From Athripsodes cinereus (lineage: Eukaryota; Arthropoda; Insecta; Trichoptera; Leptoceridae), in the NCBI GenBank assembly GCA_947579605.1, contig OX388307.1, positions 6,053,237 to 6,117,236 of the forward strand: DNA of 64,000 bases, in the 5' to 3' direction. Position numbers and translations under genes: made by a program. The notes beneath the pieces are model-generated. The model was not told where the DNA came from. It made no database searches and saw only the letters and a program-made list of their open reading frames with translations. Below, in pieces: positions 1 to 11,435 of the stretch (position 1 is the first letter of the stretch; each line of letters starts with the position of its first letter).

Positions 1-107
1 CAAAGCTGTATCAAAAGTTTACAACCTCGATGTATTTTTGAAAGCTCTATTTGTATGTAGATGCAGTGAGAGATTTAAAAAGTGATAATTTCTTAATAAA
101 CATAACA

Positions 108-310
108 TAACATGCATAGACAATTCACACAGATCGAGCTAACCCCAAACTAAGATAATTTTATGAATCTTGTATAATGGGTTCAAACGTGACGATACAC
201 ACATACACAATGCACTTAACACATATACATGTAACACCCAAACCCAGTACAAAAATTTGAAAAAGGTCATTCCTCATTTTGTCCTAGCGAACCCGGTACC
301 TCGTGACCCA
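108..310 (-). repeat. SINE, family S3
   Basis: Tail block CACACAGATCGAGCTAACCC and CAAACTAAGAT; the head part near 280-300 reads CGAACCCGGTACC, the reverse of a tRNA B-box-like GGTTCG. Confidence 0.6.
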
Positions 311-429
311 AACATTTTAATGCTAAAATTGCAGTTTATGTTGTATAAAAAACAAAATATTAATTCAATAAAACTAAACCCTTCGTGCGTCGTATGATTA
401 ATATCAAGACTAGATTTAGATTGTGTCAA

Positions 430-677
430 GAGTCATCATCATCATCATCATCGCCCTCAACGCTCCTCTCGGGAGCACAGGGCAGAAACCAGCCTCCTCC
501 ATTCAGAGCGTCTCTGTGCCAATTGCGTCACCTCTTCCCACGACATTCCTTGCGCTCTGATATCGTTGTCATAGGAACGGTGTATTGTGAAAGAGGGACG
601 CCCGGACCTACGGAACCCCTGCGGACGGAAGAACAGTGCTCTTTTTGGCCAACTATCATTGGGCATTCTCAAAACAG
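430..677 (-). mobile_element. LINE 3' end, family D
   Basis: Reverse strand encodes RMPNDSWPKRALFF and the conserved ending LVSALCSREER, followed by a (GAT)n tail read as (ATC)n at 432-452. The same protein end recurs at 3.9-4.2 kb and 12.8-13.2 kb. Truncated at its 5' side near 677. Confidence 0.75.
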
Positions 678-978
678 AATTATATATTTTTTTAATATTT
701 GTCTACTTTACCTTCAAACTTGGGCTGAGCTCATGCTTTGAAGGATTCGATTTCGAATCTTGGATAAATTTACGTTAAATGATAGGTATTATACTGTATT
801 TTTTAATGAAATTCAGTTCCTTCTGCATTACAAAACCAACTTACAGTGTCTATGAAAATACCTTCTTACCAACACAACAGTACTTACATAGTTTAGTAGT
901 AGCAGTTTTGCAGTATTCATGCAGTAGGGCTATCAACTTTGAAATTCCACAGATTCGTTCGTTGTAAATTGAGACATT
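678..978. other. No feature seen
   Basis: AT-rich, short chance frames only. Confidence 0.5.
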
Positions 979-982
979 TTAA

Positions 983-1490
983 CCTCTTCAGACCTGGTGT
1001 CCATTCCAATGGACATAGATTTTAGTAATATTTTTTACGCTCCCGTCTATTGCTTTTTTCTAATATTAATATTGAAAATTATTGGTATGAAGTCTATTTT
1101 TTTTTTGCGGCATTTGTCAAAGTTTACTATATTTTTTACTTAATTATTTGTCAATGAGTCTACGCATAGTGTTACTGCCAGGTTTTAGGTTGAGAAAATT
1201 AAAGATATATTTACATAGTTTGTGTTTAATTTTACTGGAATTTTTTTGCAAAGGTAAATTTATTCTTTATTTTATGTTAATCAATTAATATATATCAAAT
1301 AAATTTAAATTAACATTTCAGAAACCTCATTTTTATTAAATGTCCATTCCAATGAACATATTTATTTTCGCAAAGATAGAAATAAAAAAAAATTCAAATT
1401 ATCTGAAACTTGTTATTTAGAAGCCAAATAACAAGATTTTAAAACTATAGAATATTTTCGACTCACATAATTAAATCAGGTCTGACGAGG
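983..1490. mobile_element. piggyBac-like MITE
   Basis: Terminal inverted repeats CCTCTTCAGACCTG (983-996) and its reverse form with one mismatch (1477-1490). TTAA flanks both ends (979-982, 1491-1494), the piggyBac target. No coding capacity. An internal GTCCATTCCAATG motif occurs near each end (about 1010 and 1340). Confidence 0.75.
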
Positions 1491-1734
1491 TTAAAAAATC
1501 TGAAATTACAGTTTAGAATTGATGTTTAAACATTTAAATGCATTCAAATTTAATACAACCAGTATACATCTCTTCCAACTCACCCAATTTACAGGACACT
1601 CAAAAGCTTGAAGAGTTGGAAATTTCAGGGAAACCACAGAAACGTAACAAAGACTGGTGAATTGTCTGGTATATTCTATTATTTTTTTAAAAATGGTTCA
1701 TACGATGTCTATAATTTAAATAAAGACATTAGCA

Positions 1735-1808
1735 TCATTACGCCTCTTCCCTTTCGAGGTAAGCAGAAAGGATCGAGCGCCATTTACTCATATCCTTGCA
1801 TGTACCTA
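1735..1808 (-). mobile_element. LINE 3' end remnant, family B
   Basis: Short stretch matching the last codons of family B (GGTAAGCAGAAAGGATCGAG on the plus strand), as seen again at 6.17 and 63.2 kb. Confidence 0.55.
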
Positions 1809-1844
1809 CTGGTTAAATAAAATAAATACATTTTTTTAACATTA

Positions 1845-2075
1845 TGAAAATTCACAGAAATCGAACTGGTCCCAAACTAAGATATGAATTTTGTATCATG
1901 AGTACTAATATACATTTATTATAATGCACCAGACACATCACTATGCTACACCTGGACCCAGGAGAATTACCTATAAAAAAATATTCTTCATTTTACCCTG
2001 ACCGGGAATTGAACATAGGATCTTGTGACTCAAAGGCAAGATCTTTACCTATGTGCTACACGGACCGTCTGGTTT
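1845..2075 (-). repeat. SINE, family S3, with tRNA-like head
   Basis: Tail ATCGAACTGGTCCCAAACTA; reverse head reads TAAAGATCTTGCCTTTGAG and GTTCAATTCCCGGTCAGGG, a tRNA-like B box. Confidence 0.7.
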
Positions 2076-2110
2076 CAGAGTATAATCCGGCGATCCACCA
2101 GAAACTGTGT

Positions 2111-3069
2111 AAAGTTGTTCTATATGTCAAATTAATTTGAATATCGAAGCCCTTGGAGGTGTATACCATGCAATGTATGACTACTAGTTATGTGTATTTT
2201 CGTACTGTCTGAAGACTGGAGTACCTACTGCAGACTCACCTGGGTATTTTCTTTAACCATATTATAATACACATATTATACCTTTTATATATATTGTTAT
2301 TATTATATTGAATTAAGTACCTATCTCATCAGACTGCCTCCCATTCCTGGCTTGACAAATCCCCAGGAGGCTACAAAAACACCTGATCACGATTGTCTAT
2401 ATTCACGATTCTTTTAATATACAGGGTGTAACATTGCACACAATAAAAATTGTTGGATTAAAAATAATATATATATTATAAGTATTTATTTGTCAGAAGT
2501 GGCTCTAGGATGGTCACGTTTCACGTGTAATTAGTGATTTCATGATGATGCACAGCATATATGGTCAATGATAATATGACAGAAATCTGTGGAAATATAA
2601 TGTTGAGAAAGGCCTTTACTTTTTCATTTATGGAAACTTCCATAAATGAAAAAAACTGATAATTATTATAATTTTTTTGATGAGTAGAGTGGCAATATAA
2701 AATAAAAATTGCTTTATTGTATGTGTTCACTGTTTTTTTTATTTTTGAACCAAACTTTTAGAATGTCTAATGTAGGTTATGTATAACCTGGTAAAAAAAA
2801 TAATTTAAAAAGTCGAATTTAGGTAAATTTATCGAAACCATAATTTTGTCTATAAACGAGGTTGCCAGCGGACCAACTGCGTGAAATAAATGTAGGTTAC
2901 ATAATAAATATAAGGTATAGAATGCGTCTTCAAAAAAAGTTTGTTCATGAGACTGTTTCATGGAATGTTTCACCCTTTATAAATGTCTTACAATTCTATG
3001 TGAAAATTACATTCGTATGTAACTAAGATAGGAAAATGATTATAATCTGTATTATGTTTCCTATTACCA
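2111..3069. other. Unassigned AT-rich stretch
   Basis: Apart from the 34-bp palindrome, only ACAGGGTGTAAC at 2424, a common transposon-end-like string, stands out. Confidence 0.4.
2620..2653. repeat. 34-bp palindrome
   Basis: TTTTTCATTTATGGAA and its exact reverse complement around AC. Confidence 0.9.
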
Positions 3070-3480
3070 GGATGTGTGGTAAAAGTCTGAGAGATCGTGT
3101 GCGTAACAGTGATATACGAAAGGAATATGGAATGAAAGTTGGTGTAATAACAAGGATGAATGTAAATAAGTTAAGATGATTTTGGCACGTGGAAAGAATG
3201 AATGAGGACAGAATGACTAAGAAGATATATTTGGCTGAGAGGAATGGTGCTCGGAGACGTGGACGTCCGAGGATTAAATGGCAAGATCATTTAAATCAAA
3301 TCCTACAGGACGGTCACGTGTTGAGCACATTGAACAGGAGAGCAGCATGCATGAGGAATTGTATGACAGTGACGGAAGCGAAAGATGTATGCAAGGATAG
3401 AAGGAAGTGGCGCTCAATCCTTTCTGCCTACCCCGTGAGGGAAGCGGCGTGATGGTATGTATGTATGTATCTATATATGT
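3070..3480 (+). pseudogene. LINE ORF2 C-terminal fragment, family B
   Basis: Reads KSLRDRVRN, then LR-stop-FWHVERM where sibling copies have LRWFGHVERM (TGG to TGA), then KKIYLAERNGARRRGRPRIK and ending LSAYPVREAA. One extra alanine codon interrupts NRRACMRN. The 3' end carries a GTATGTAT-type microsatellite. Confidence 0.8.
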
Positions 3481-3699
3481 ATGTGATTAAACAAATTTAT
3501 TTCTTCAGTACAATAAGAAAAGTATCGACTCAACTCAGGAAGTCTAAATTAACGATTTTTTAAATTTAATTGCTAATCACACAATCAACTCCGCTCCTCC
3601 AATTCCACAAACATAAACTACAAAATATACACGGTTCTTTGTAGGCAGGTACCAATATATTAAATATTTAGGAAATGAAGAAAATTATGTACCTTTTTT

Positions 3700-3842
3700 A
3701 CTTATTTATTTATTTTATTCTTAACTGTACATTGGTTACAATATTTCAAATCAATACAAAGTATCATAATAATATCAGTTATACAATTCAATGTACAGAA
3801 GGGGAGTTTATCGCAAGAATGCAATGTCTTCCGACTAACCCG
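3700..3842 (-). repeat. LINE-type 3' tail, family T
   Basis: TTTATTTA tail, TGTACATTGGTTACAATA, GAGTTTATCGC and TCTTCCGACTAACCC. Confidence 0.65.
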
Positions 3843-3904
3843 GATTTTTTTTAATTTCTATTAAACAGAACAAAGGCACGCATGTCTTGAGTAGTACGTT
3901 TATT

Positions 3905-4218
3905 CTATATTCACCCAGCAGAGACCTGTAATCTCCGTAATACAGGAGAGACGATGGTCCTGGCTGGGACATGTTTTGAGAATGCCTAATGATAGTTGGC
4001 CAAAAAAAGCACTGTTTTTCCGTCCGCAGGGGTTCCGTCGGCCCGGGCGTCCCTCTTTCACAATACACCGTTCCTATGACAACGATATCAGAGCGCAAGG
4101 AATGTCGTGGAAAGAGGTGACGCAATTGGCACAGAGACGCTCTGAATGGAGGAGGCTGGTTTCTGCCCTGTGCTCCCGAGAGGAGCGTTGAGGGCGATGA
4201 TGATGATGATGATGATGT
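3905..4218 (+). mobile_element. LINE 3' end, family D
   Basis: Encodes QQRPVISVIQERRWSWLGHV, then RMPNDSWPKKALFF and the ending CSREER, with stop and a (GAT)n tail at 4196-4216. Longer on its 5' side than the copy at 0.4 kb. Confidence 0.78.
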
Positions 4219-4342
4219 GTTTTTAAAGCATAATATAAATATGTCAAAAGTATAAAAATGGCGATTATTCGAATATAAGACATTTCTTTTTGCTGAATTA
4301 TGAAACTAGACAGTCGATATAATTATTATCATATTCAGTTTT

Positions 4343-4510
4343 CTACTACTACTTCTATACCATCACGGCATATTCCACAAGTGGGGTAGCCAGCAGACCA
4401 GCTGCATAAAATAAACATGCAAGTTGATGCCCCCTTTTTATCAAACAAAAATAAATAGTTTGTATTTTAGAAATATCCGCTTCTTACGGGACACTAAAAA
4501 CGTAATAGGA
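4343..4510 (+). repeat. Family A repeat
   Basis: (CTA)n, then CATCACGGCATATTCCACAA GTGGGGTAG and GACCAGCTGCAT. The far part (TTACGGGACACT) is diverged. Confidence 0.75.
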
Positions 4511-5197
4511 TATAGTGGTAGATTTATGTTTTACCAGGGACTCCGCGGGATTCATAAAGCATTAAATTTATATTTGAAAAAAATGTAATCGCAAGTATTT
4601 ACACCTTTATTCAAACCGTTAGGCTGAAAAGGAAAAGGTATAGAATCCATAAACATAGATATTTTTGATAATGGTAACACTACTAATGGCTGTAATACGT
4701 TCAAAAAACCACCTTCAATATTATCCACCTAATAATATTGTTAGGTATGGAAAATTTGGGATTTGGCTTTATACATACAAACATACATATTGGGGTTTAT
4801 TATTATTATGTATGTGTTACATATCAATGCTTCTTAATCGGTGGTCTGCGTATGACTAGTGTTTCTGGAAGGATTTCGGATGTCTACGAATATTATCATT
4901 AATATTTTTTTTGATAATTTCGGAAAGTAAATAAAAAATATGCGTCTTATGATTGATAATTGATTTTTATTTATTTCAATAAACAATTAAATTTTATTTT
5001 GTGAGTTGTGAGTTGTAGTTTCAATTATAATTATTGTATTCGTAAATTTAAATTTCATATTAGCGTATCGTGATAATCTTATTGGAAAACTACTACTAAC
5101 CCTACTATTGTATGTAACACAGTCTGTTGTGTTTTGAAAACTGGATTTTACTTGCTAAGAAGTGTGGATGTCAATCAAATTAAGTTTTGAACTACTA
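4511..5197. other. Unassigned AT-rich stretch
   Basis: No frame or repeat recognised before the palindrome at 5198. Confidence 0.4.
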
Positions 5198-5324
5198 TAG
5201 ATGACTCGCACACATTGAATTGCTCAGAAAAATGGACATTAATATTTTTGCCTAGTCTGCCTCAGACTAGGCAAAAATATTAATGTCCTTTTTTCTGAGC
5301 AATTCAATGTGTGCGAGTCATCTA
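5198..5324. repeat. 127-bp near-perfect palindrome
   Basis: 62-base arms (5198-5259, 5263-5324) around CCT with a single mismatch. The right arm runs directly into a family A repeat. Confidence 0.97.
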
Positions 5325-5615
5325 CTACTAACCCGTTACGGCATATCCACAAGTGGGGTAGTCAGCAGACCAGCCGCTTGCAATGAAATTGCAAGCTGTC
5401 TTCTCCGTACCAACAAAAAATAAAACATTAAGGATGGACGACTTACTTCATCACTAAATTTAATATTTCATTTTTTTACATATTTACATATTACTTGAAA
5501 AATAGGGACATTTAATTTCCTTATTTTTTCGAATACCTTCTTGTATTTTACAGGATACTCGAAAACTCAAAGAAAAGTGTGGGAAACCAATTCCTTCTCG
5601 GATGCTCCGCTGATT
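5325..5615 (+). repeat. Family A repeat
   Basis: Starts at the edge of the 127-bp palindrome; nearly full length, through TTACAGGATACTCGAAAAC and GGGAAACCAATTCCTTCTC. Confidence 0.78.
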
Positions 5616-6165
5616 GGCTAATTTATTTTAAAAATACACAATTTAAAAAGTGTTTAAAAATTGTTGTTTTGAATAGAAATAATCAATTAGAGACGTAAAT
5701 ATTTATTACCTTTTTAATTTCATTGTAGATCATCAAAATTTTTTTTTAAGTTTTTGGGGGTTCGCGGTTGTAAAAAGATTAAGAATTTATGTGTTACACT
5801 ACATTATTGTAAAATGCTCCCAGCATCTGGGGGGAGATGGTTACGCATAAAATAACATCCACCCACTCCTAAAGATCCATAATGTTCAAAAGAGATGATT
5901 ACGAACCTGTTACGCCGAACTCTTGATTTACTTCTCCTTTTTTTACGACAGAGGCTCATTTAGGGTGACTAAAAATAGTATGTACCTAGTGATAACCATA
6001 CAATGAAAATGATATGTTATTTTCTTACGTTTCACCTAAATCGCACGATATTCGCTACTTATGACATGACTAATTCCGAAATCGAAGAAATTCAAAATCA
6101 TATATTATGAATAACTACCTTCTTGAGACCTACATTTTATTTTTCTAAATAAGTCCATATTTTTA
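5616..6165. other. Unassigned stretch
   Basis: Nothing recognised; slightly less AT-rich near 5820-5940. Confidence 0.4.
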
Positions 6166-6284
6166 CATCATCCCGCTTCCCTCGCGAGGTAGGCAGAAAG
6201 GATTGAGCGCCACTTCCTTCTATCCTTGCTTACTTCTTTCGCTTCCGTCACTGTCATACAATTCCTCATGCATGCTCTCCTGTT
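6166..6284 (-). mobile_element. LINE 3' end, family B, fused to a SINE fragment
   Basis: Reverse strand encodes RACMRNCMTVTEAKEVSKDR and RSILSAYLAREAG. It stops abruptly at about 6284, where SINE sequence in the same orientation begins. Confidence 0.7.
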
Positions 6285-6362
6285 TAAAGCTTGTGTCGTG
6301 AAAGGGGAGTTTGTCGGTAACTGAGATCGAACCGCGGATCTCTTGTTCATGAGGCCGAGCAT
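6285..6362 (-). repeat. SINE head fragment, family S1
   Basis: Reverse reads CTCGGCCTCATGAACAAGAG, then GGTTCGATCTCAG and CCCTTTCACGACACAAGC, matching 51.6 kb. Confidence 0.72.
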
Positions 6363-6424
6363 AAGCATTTTATTAGAAATCTTTAAAGTAGCCTTCTGCC
6401 ATTACTTTTTTTTATATTATATTT

Positions 6425-6588
6425 AAAAACCAGTGGATACAAGCAATGAAGTTTGCCACTCATCCTGAATGTCTTAATTTTATATTGGCACGAAGAGGAC
6501 AGCTTTCATGTTTCTTACATGCAGCTGGTCTGCTGGCTACCCCACTAGTGGGATATGCCGTGATGGTATAGTAGTAGGATACAAGGAT
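6425..6588 (-). repeat. Family A repeat
   Basis: TTTGCCACTCATCCTGAATG through GCTGGTCTGCTGGCTACCCC and GTGATGGTATAGTAGTAG tail. Confidence 0.8.
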
Positions 6589-7169
6589 ATTTGAAAACCT
6601 TTGCATCACTCACTATTCAATTTTATAGTTTTGATCAAATTTTCAAATCAATAATAATAATTCATTTATCGTCCATTGTTTCAAGATAATTTCTCCAGAA
6701 CTGCATCATTCTTGTTAGCCTTACTAAACATGTATTTCTCGTGGTTACCCTGCATTGTATTAAACCACATATAATTTATTATATTTCAAACTGCATGGGG
6801 GGTGTATAAGAAGAACGCGTTGGTAATATTTTCCTTTTTAAGACGAGAATGGGATTTAAGAATCTCACCCTCTTCTGTTACACGCCTTCTCTCCATATAT
6901 CCACCCCCCCCCCCTCTTTGCTCTCAATCTTTTCTACTGTCTATGGCCTCACTACTACTACTACTACTGCTGCTACTGGTTTCCCCCTACCACGCCTTCC
7001 TCTCTCCACCGCCCCTGGTCCTAATCTACAATAATAATAAGAGTTATAATAATATGTATGTATAGTAAGTATGTAAAATAATATTACATACTTGCAATAA
7101 TGGATCTGAATATGGCCAGTCAAAAAAGACGAATAAAAAATTGAATTGAATTGTCTCAAACTGTACTAT
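6589..7169. other. Low-complexity stretch with poly-C and CTA/CTG runs
   Basis: C13 at 6902-6914 and (CTA)n(CTG)n at 6951-6976. AAGTATGTAA..TTACATACTT hairpin at 7067-7093. The hydrophobic frames here come from these runs. Confidence 0.5.
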
Positions 7170-7325
7170 ACTATACCCTCACGCCGTGTCCCAGGTGGGG
7201 TAAGCAGAGAGAACGGAACGCCATATAGATATATCCTTACATACTTCTTTCGCCTCCTCTACATGTATCCAGTTTCTCATACATGCACGCCGATTTCTCT
7301 TACTCAGCACGCGGCCGTCCTTACG
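7170..7325 (-). mobile_element. LINE 3' end, family C
   Basis: Plus strand reads GGTAAGCAGAGAGAACGGAA and TTTCTCATACATGCACGCCG, the reverse of the family C ending also present at 10.8, 14.1, 36.7 and 42.1 kb. Confidence 0.7.
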
Positions 7326-7545
7326 AATTTGATGAGGTACGGCACCCATTCTGAATTCTTAACTGTTTTTGGCACGGAGAGGATGATCTATATGTTTATA
7401 ACATATGTTGAAACACGAAACAAAACACGTATAAGATATTCAACATCATCAATTCAGCGACGAGGTATGGCAACCATGCTTAATTATTATCTGTGAATTT
7501 CATGGAGAGGTCGATCTTCGCGTTTGTTGCATAATAAATGTTAAA
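7322..7545 (-). repeat. Two degenerate family A copies
   Basis: GATGAGGTACGGCACCCATT and, 115 bp on, CGACGAGGTATGGCAACCAT, each followed by a GGAGAGG...-type block. No terminal tail remains. Confidence 0.55.
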
Positions 7546-7547
7546 AT

Positions 7548-7600
7548 AACCTCTTTCCCGGATATTTCAGGTATCGAGGGAGTCTTATTTGTTCGCTTAA
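7548..7600. repeat. Short repeat shared with 34.1 kb
   Basis: CCCGGATATTTCAGGTATCG then AGGGAGTCTTATTTG; at 34142 CCCGGATATTTCAGGAGTCG then AAGGACTTCTGTTT. Confidence 0.55.
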
Positions 7601-7774
7601 GCTAAAAATTTACGTAATCTTTCGAAAGCCTGCTAACAAATTAATCAAATCACCAGTGAAATAAATTAGTAAACATTGCGTTTCATTTTGATTGCTTACG
7701 AAAATTTTAATTGAATCGATGACAAAATAAGGATGGTTTGAAATTTATATCTAATGCAGAGGTTTCATGTAGAG

Positions 7775-8060
7775 CTGATGCTAATAGAGAAGTTATGAAG
7801 TGTGTCCAATCCTAAAAACTTCTTATCGTGGTCACATTTTCAAAGGACAAAAATATCAATTACTTCAACTTATTATACAAGGCAAGATCGAAAAACGGCG
7901 AGGAGTTGGTAGAAAGCAGATATCATGGCTGCGCAACGTTCCAAAATATAACGGGATGATACGAAGAATGGTGAAGTCGTTTCATCTTGCGCAGTACAGA
8001 GAAACTTTCTCCAAGGTGATCGACAACGTTAAAGGTACAAGATACGGCACTCGTAAATGA
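7775..8060 (+). pseudogene. LINE ORF2 C-terminal fragment, family E
   Basis: Encodes GHIFKGQKYQLLQLIIQGKI, then GRKQISWLRN and KVIDNVKGTRYG, aligned in order with the copy at 28.7-29.0 kb. This pattern is a widespread insect endonuclease-reverse transcriptase terminus. Upstream frame is broken by a stop. Confidence 0.75.
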
Positions 8061-8557
8061 AAAAGTTGTAAATTTTTCTCATGTTTCGGATGGAATTGAA
8101 GACAATCAGCATTACTAAAAGAAAAGACATGACATTATAACTGATTGCTTTTACACGTACATGTATTATTACATAGGGTAAAAAAGTAATATTATACATA
8201 CGTAAGCTAATACATACATGCATACTGAGATTTGATAATAATAAAATACTTTTATGTTATTGTATGGAATAAACTGGAATTGCAAATCAATATGAATATT
8301 TATAGCCATTATTATACATAGGTATGATGTATAGGTATATGTTATAGTATTACTAATATTATATTTGGAAGTAAAATATACATTTACAATCATTGGATAG
8401 GTATAATATTATCTTAAACCGTATGGGGTTCTGGAATAGAAATGGTTCTCTAAATTTAAGAAATAGAGTTGCTCGTAAAATACTCCACTTTTTGCACGCT
8501 TGTTATTGACGCTGATTTTTTATTTGTTTTGCTTTTTATTTTCTTATATTAACTAAT
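8061..8557. other. Unassigned AT-rich stretch
   Basis: TATA-rich; no gene or repeat recognised. Confidence 0.4.
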
Positions 8558-8805
8558 ACTACTACTAAACCATCACCGCATATCCCACAAGTGGGGTAGC
8601 CAACAGAACAGCCAATGTAATTAACATGAAAGCTGTCCTCTTTGTGCTAAAAAAATTAACATTCAGTATGGGTGACAAATCTCATCGCTGAGTTCAATGT
8701 AAAATGTGTTTATTTTTTCGAACAAAAGCTTTTTACAGGACACTCGAAAATTTACGGAAAATATTGGGAGACCAATTCTTTGCAGGATGCTCCACGGAAC
8801 GAAGA
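8558..8805 (+). repeat. Family A repeat (near full length)
   Basis: From (CTA)n ACCATCACCGCATATCCC to GGGAGACCAATTCTTTGCAG and ATGCTCCACGGAAC. Confidence 0.8.
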
Positions 8806-9040
8806 AATATTTCTTATAATTGTTATTATTCATTTATGTATTTTGTAGCACATTGGAATTAAGTGTCAAAGTCTAACAATTTTGGATATTGTCTTAAGAC
8901 AACAAACCCACCTTTGGTCCAATTCTTTGCACTAAAGTTTATTTTATTTCGGATGCTATACCTCATTGTGCAATTAAGATGTTAAAGTCTTGTACGTAAT
9001 TTATTAATTGCGTCGGTGCACACGTAGTAGAATTTCATAA

Positions 9041-9140
9041 TTAAGTAATTTGAAACAAGTGTTTGCCAAGTGAAAGACTTCTCTCTCTCGTGATCTCTCT
9101 CTCTAGTACAAAGAAACACCTGTTTCAAATTACCTACTTA
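9041..9140. repeat. Small inverted repeat with (TC)n core
   Basis: AAGTAATTTGAAACAAGTG at the left is mirrored by CACCTGTTTCAAATTACC at the right; CTCTCTCT runs lie between. Related TTGAAACAAATGTTTC-type stretches occur at 32.2 kb, 9.6, 15.5 and 38.7 kb. Confidence 0.55.
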
Positions 9141-9193
9141 TACGTATAACTAATAACTTCTTTTTACAGTAAGGCACTCAAAACTTACAGATC

Positions 9194-9241
9194 AATGATC
9201 TACTCAGCAAAGAATATATATTCTTTGCTGAGTAGATCATT
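9194..9241. repeat. 48-bp perfect palindrome
   Basis: AATGATCTACTCAGCAAAG... with 24-base arms centred between 9217 and 9218, no loop. Confidence 0.95.
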
Positions 9242-9782
9242 ATTGTCACATCGATTGATCGACAAGATAATTAACAATATTCCCATCTTTTCCTCGTGTT
9301 TATGGTCTCTGGAGTATAATAATTAGGTATACATTCAATTATTGTAAGAGATCTGACGTAGTCTAATAAATATTTGTATCCGTTCAGATACGTCTTTGAC
9401 AGACATTATTATTATAAGACAAGACAGAGGAAAATCAATACAGTCCATACAAGCTCTCGTCTTTTGGGCAGGTTTTAGGCTAAAAAAATATTATTTATAT
9501 CTTATTTATTGATAGAGATATTATAGCTTTTATACTTAACTTTTCTATTTAAATTTTTTCAATCATTGACAATGTCCTTACAAGACGAAATACGTTTATC
9601 TCGACAATAAAATACTCTTTATATGTATAGAAGAACAAAACATTTGTTTTTTACTTTCGTTATAGAATTCTAGTACCTAAACACCGACACAGTGAATATA
9701 ATATATTATATCGAGATTAAGATTGCCATTTTTTTTGGGTCATATAATTTTTTTTTTTCAATCAGGCAGAAAAGATCCTAAG

Positions 9783-10298
9783 CAGGTATGCACAGACTTA
9801 TAAGGAACAAGGGCCACTCGGGAACATTATGAACCAAGGACGGGCCGCTATAAGAAAAAAAAGTTTACATTTCTAGAAATGCTCAAACATTAAAATTTCT
9901 ACCCCCCCCTGCCCCCCCACCGTCACCTAATTTTGAAAATGGTATAGGAATTCGAAATATTTCAAAAACTCCTCGGTTTACTTAAACAATATTTTCTCGC
10001 ACTACCTTTTTCCACAATGTACCAGGTATTTGTACCGATTGTTTGTGTCAATACCAGATACTAAAAATGTGACGTGTTTGAATTTCTATCCCGTCGCCAA
10101 ATTTCCAAAATGGTATAGGAATTTGAAATATTTTAAAAACTCCTAAGTTTTCTTTAGGAATATTTTACTCGATTTTTTAAGTATCCGATACTTCTATCGA
10201 ATATCACTGGTATTGACAATTTTTTTTATATATCATATACCTAATTTGCTGGCGGGCCGCAGATATACCGACCGAGGGCCGCGGTTTGTGCATCGCTG
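9783..10298. mobile_element. hAT-like MITE with repeated core module
   Basis: Begins CAGGTATGCACAGA and ends TTTGTGCATCGCTG, imperfect inverted ends; flanking 8-mers ATCCTAAG and ATCTAATG are similar. C-runs at 9902-9919. Inside, a module around AAAATGGTATAGGAATT is present twice (about 9937 and 10108). Confidence 0.6.
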
Positions 10299-10306
10299 AT
10301 CTAATG

Positions 10307-10814
10307 TTAACAGCGTGAAAAATCAATACTTTTCTTTCGTCGTAATGAAGAGCTTTTTTAGGTATTAGATTCCACACTCAAGTTTTAAAAAAAGTATAGG
10401 AATTTGTAAAATTTCAAAATCTCCTCAGTTTTGTTATTCTGTATTTTAAGTTATTTTTCCAAAACCGAGGTCCTTTTTTGACTCTTTAAAATAATAATCT
10501 GTCCATGAAATTATTATTTCCTCAGCGAACCTTGGTATAATTACTCTAGCACTAATACAAATAATAATGCAGCCATCACACCACCTCCCAATACGCTTAA
10601 TAGTACTTACCTGATTCCCATGTTGGTGTCTGTCAGTCAATCTGCTAAGTCTATGCCATATATGATATTATTACATTTGCACTATTATCACAGCTTAATG
10701 TTTACATATGTATATTATACAACATTATGTCAATACAATCATACTGTGAATAAATTATTCAAATATTTAATTGAAAACATTGATTCATCGATCTTTGTCT
10801 GCGATATTTGTCTT
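10307..10814. other. Mostly unassigned stretch
   Basis: A further copy of the hAT-MITE core module (GTATAGGAATTTG, TCTCCTCAGTTTTG) lies at 10385-10435; otherwise nothing seen. Confidence 0.45.
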
Positions 10815-11435
10815 ATCTATCTATACCCCATACCCGTACAGCCGTACCCCAAGTGGGGTAGGCAGAGAGAACGGAACGCCATATAGATCTGTCCTTACAT
10901 AGTTCTTTCGCTTCTTCTACATTCATACAATTTCTCATGCACGCACGTCGATTTATCTTACTCAAAACACTGCCGTCCTTGAGATTTTGACCTAAATGGT
11001 CAAACCATGTAGTTCTCGGACGCCCGCGCTTCCTCACACCCCTCCTTTCAGACAAATATATCCTCTTTGTCATTCTTACCTCTTCCATTAGTTCCACACG
11101 ATCAAACCATCTCAATTTATTTACACGTATTCTATCCACAACACTTCTCTTGCATTCACTCATTCTTCTTCATTATTTGTCTTATAGTGTCTAAAAATGT
11201 TTTTCTCAAATCACAACAAACAAGATCGACTGAATCGTGTATTATCTTGAAGGAAAATTAGAGAACGTGAAGTTGTCAATTTTCAGAGGATGATCGATAA
11301 TCTGAAAAAATGGTTTAAGACTTTTCACGCCGTTTCTCATTTCTACTGCATTTACGCCGCATTCATTCTACTTCAACCATGTCCACATCTCACTTTCATA
11401 CATCAGTGTTGGCACTAGATAGCAGAATTCAACCT
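10815..11435 (-). pseudogene. LINE ORF2 C-terminal part, family C
   Basis: Reverse strand 10813-11163 is open: CKRSVVDRIRVNKLRWFDRV, then KRGRPRTTWFDHL and RSVLSAYPTWGTA. Further 5' on the same strand, 11300-11435 encodes the preceding segment (VPTLMYESEMWTWL), separated by about 130 bp with no matching frame, so the element is internally damaged. Confidence 0.78.

Noticed and set aside
6802..7065. Hydrophobic open frame with leucine run resembling a signal peptide
   Set aside because: The leucines come from a (CTA)(CTG) microsatellite and the prolines from a poly-C run; no other coding evidence.
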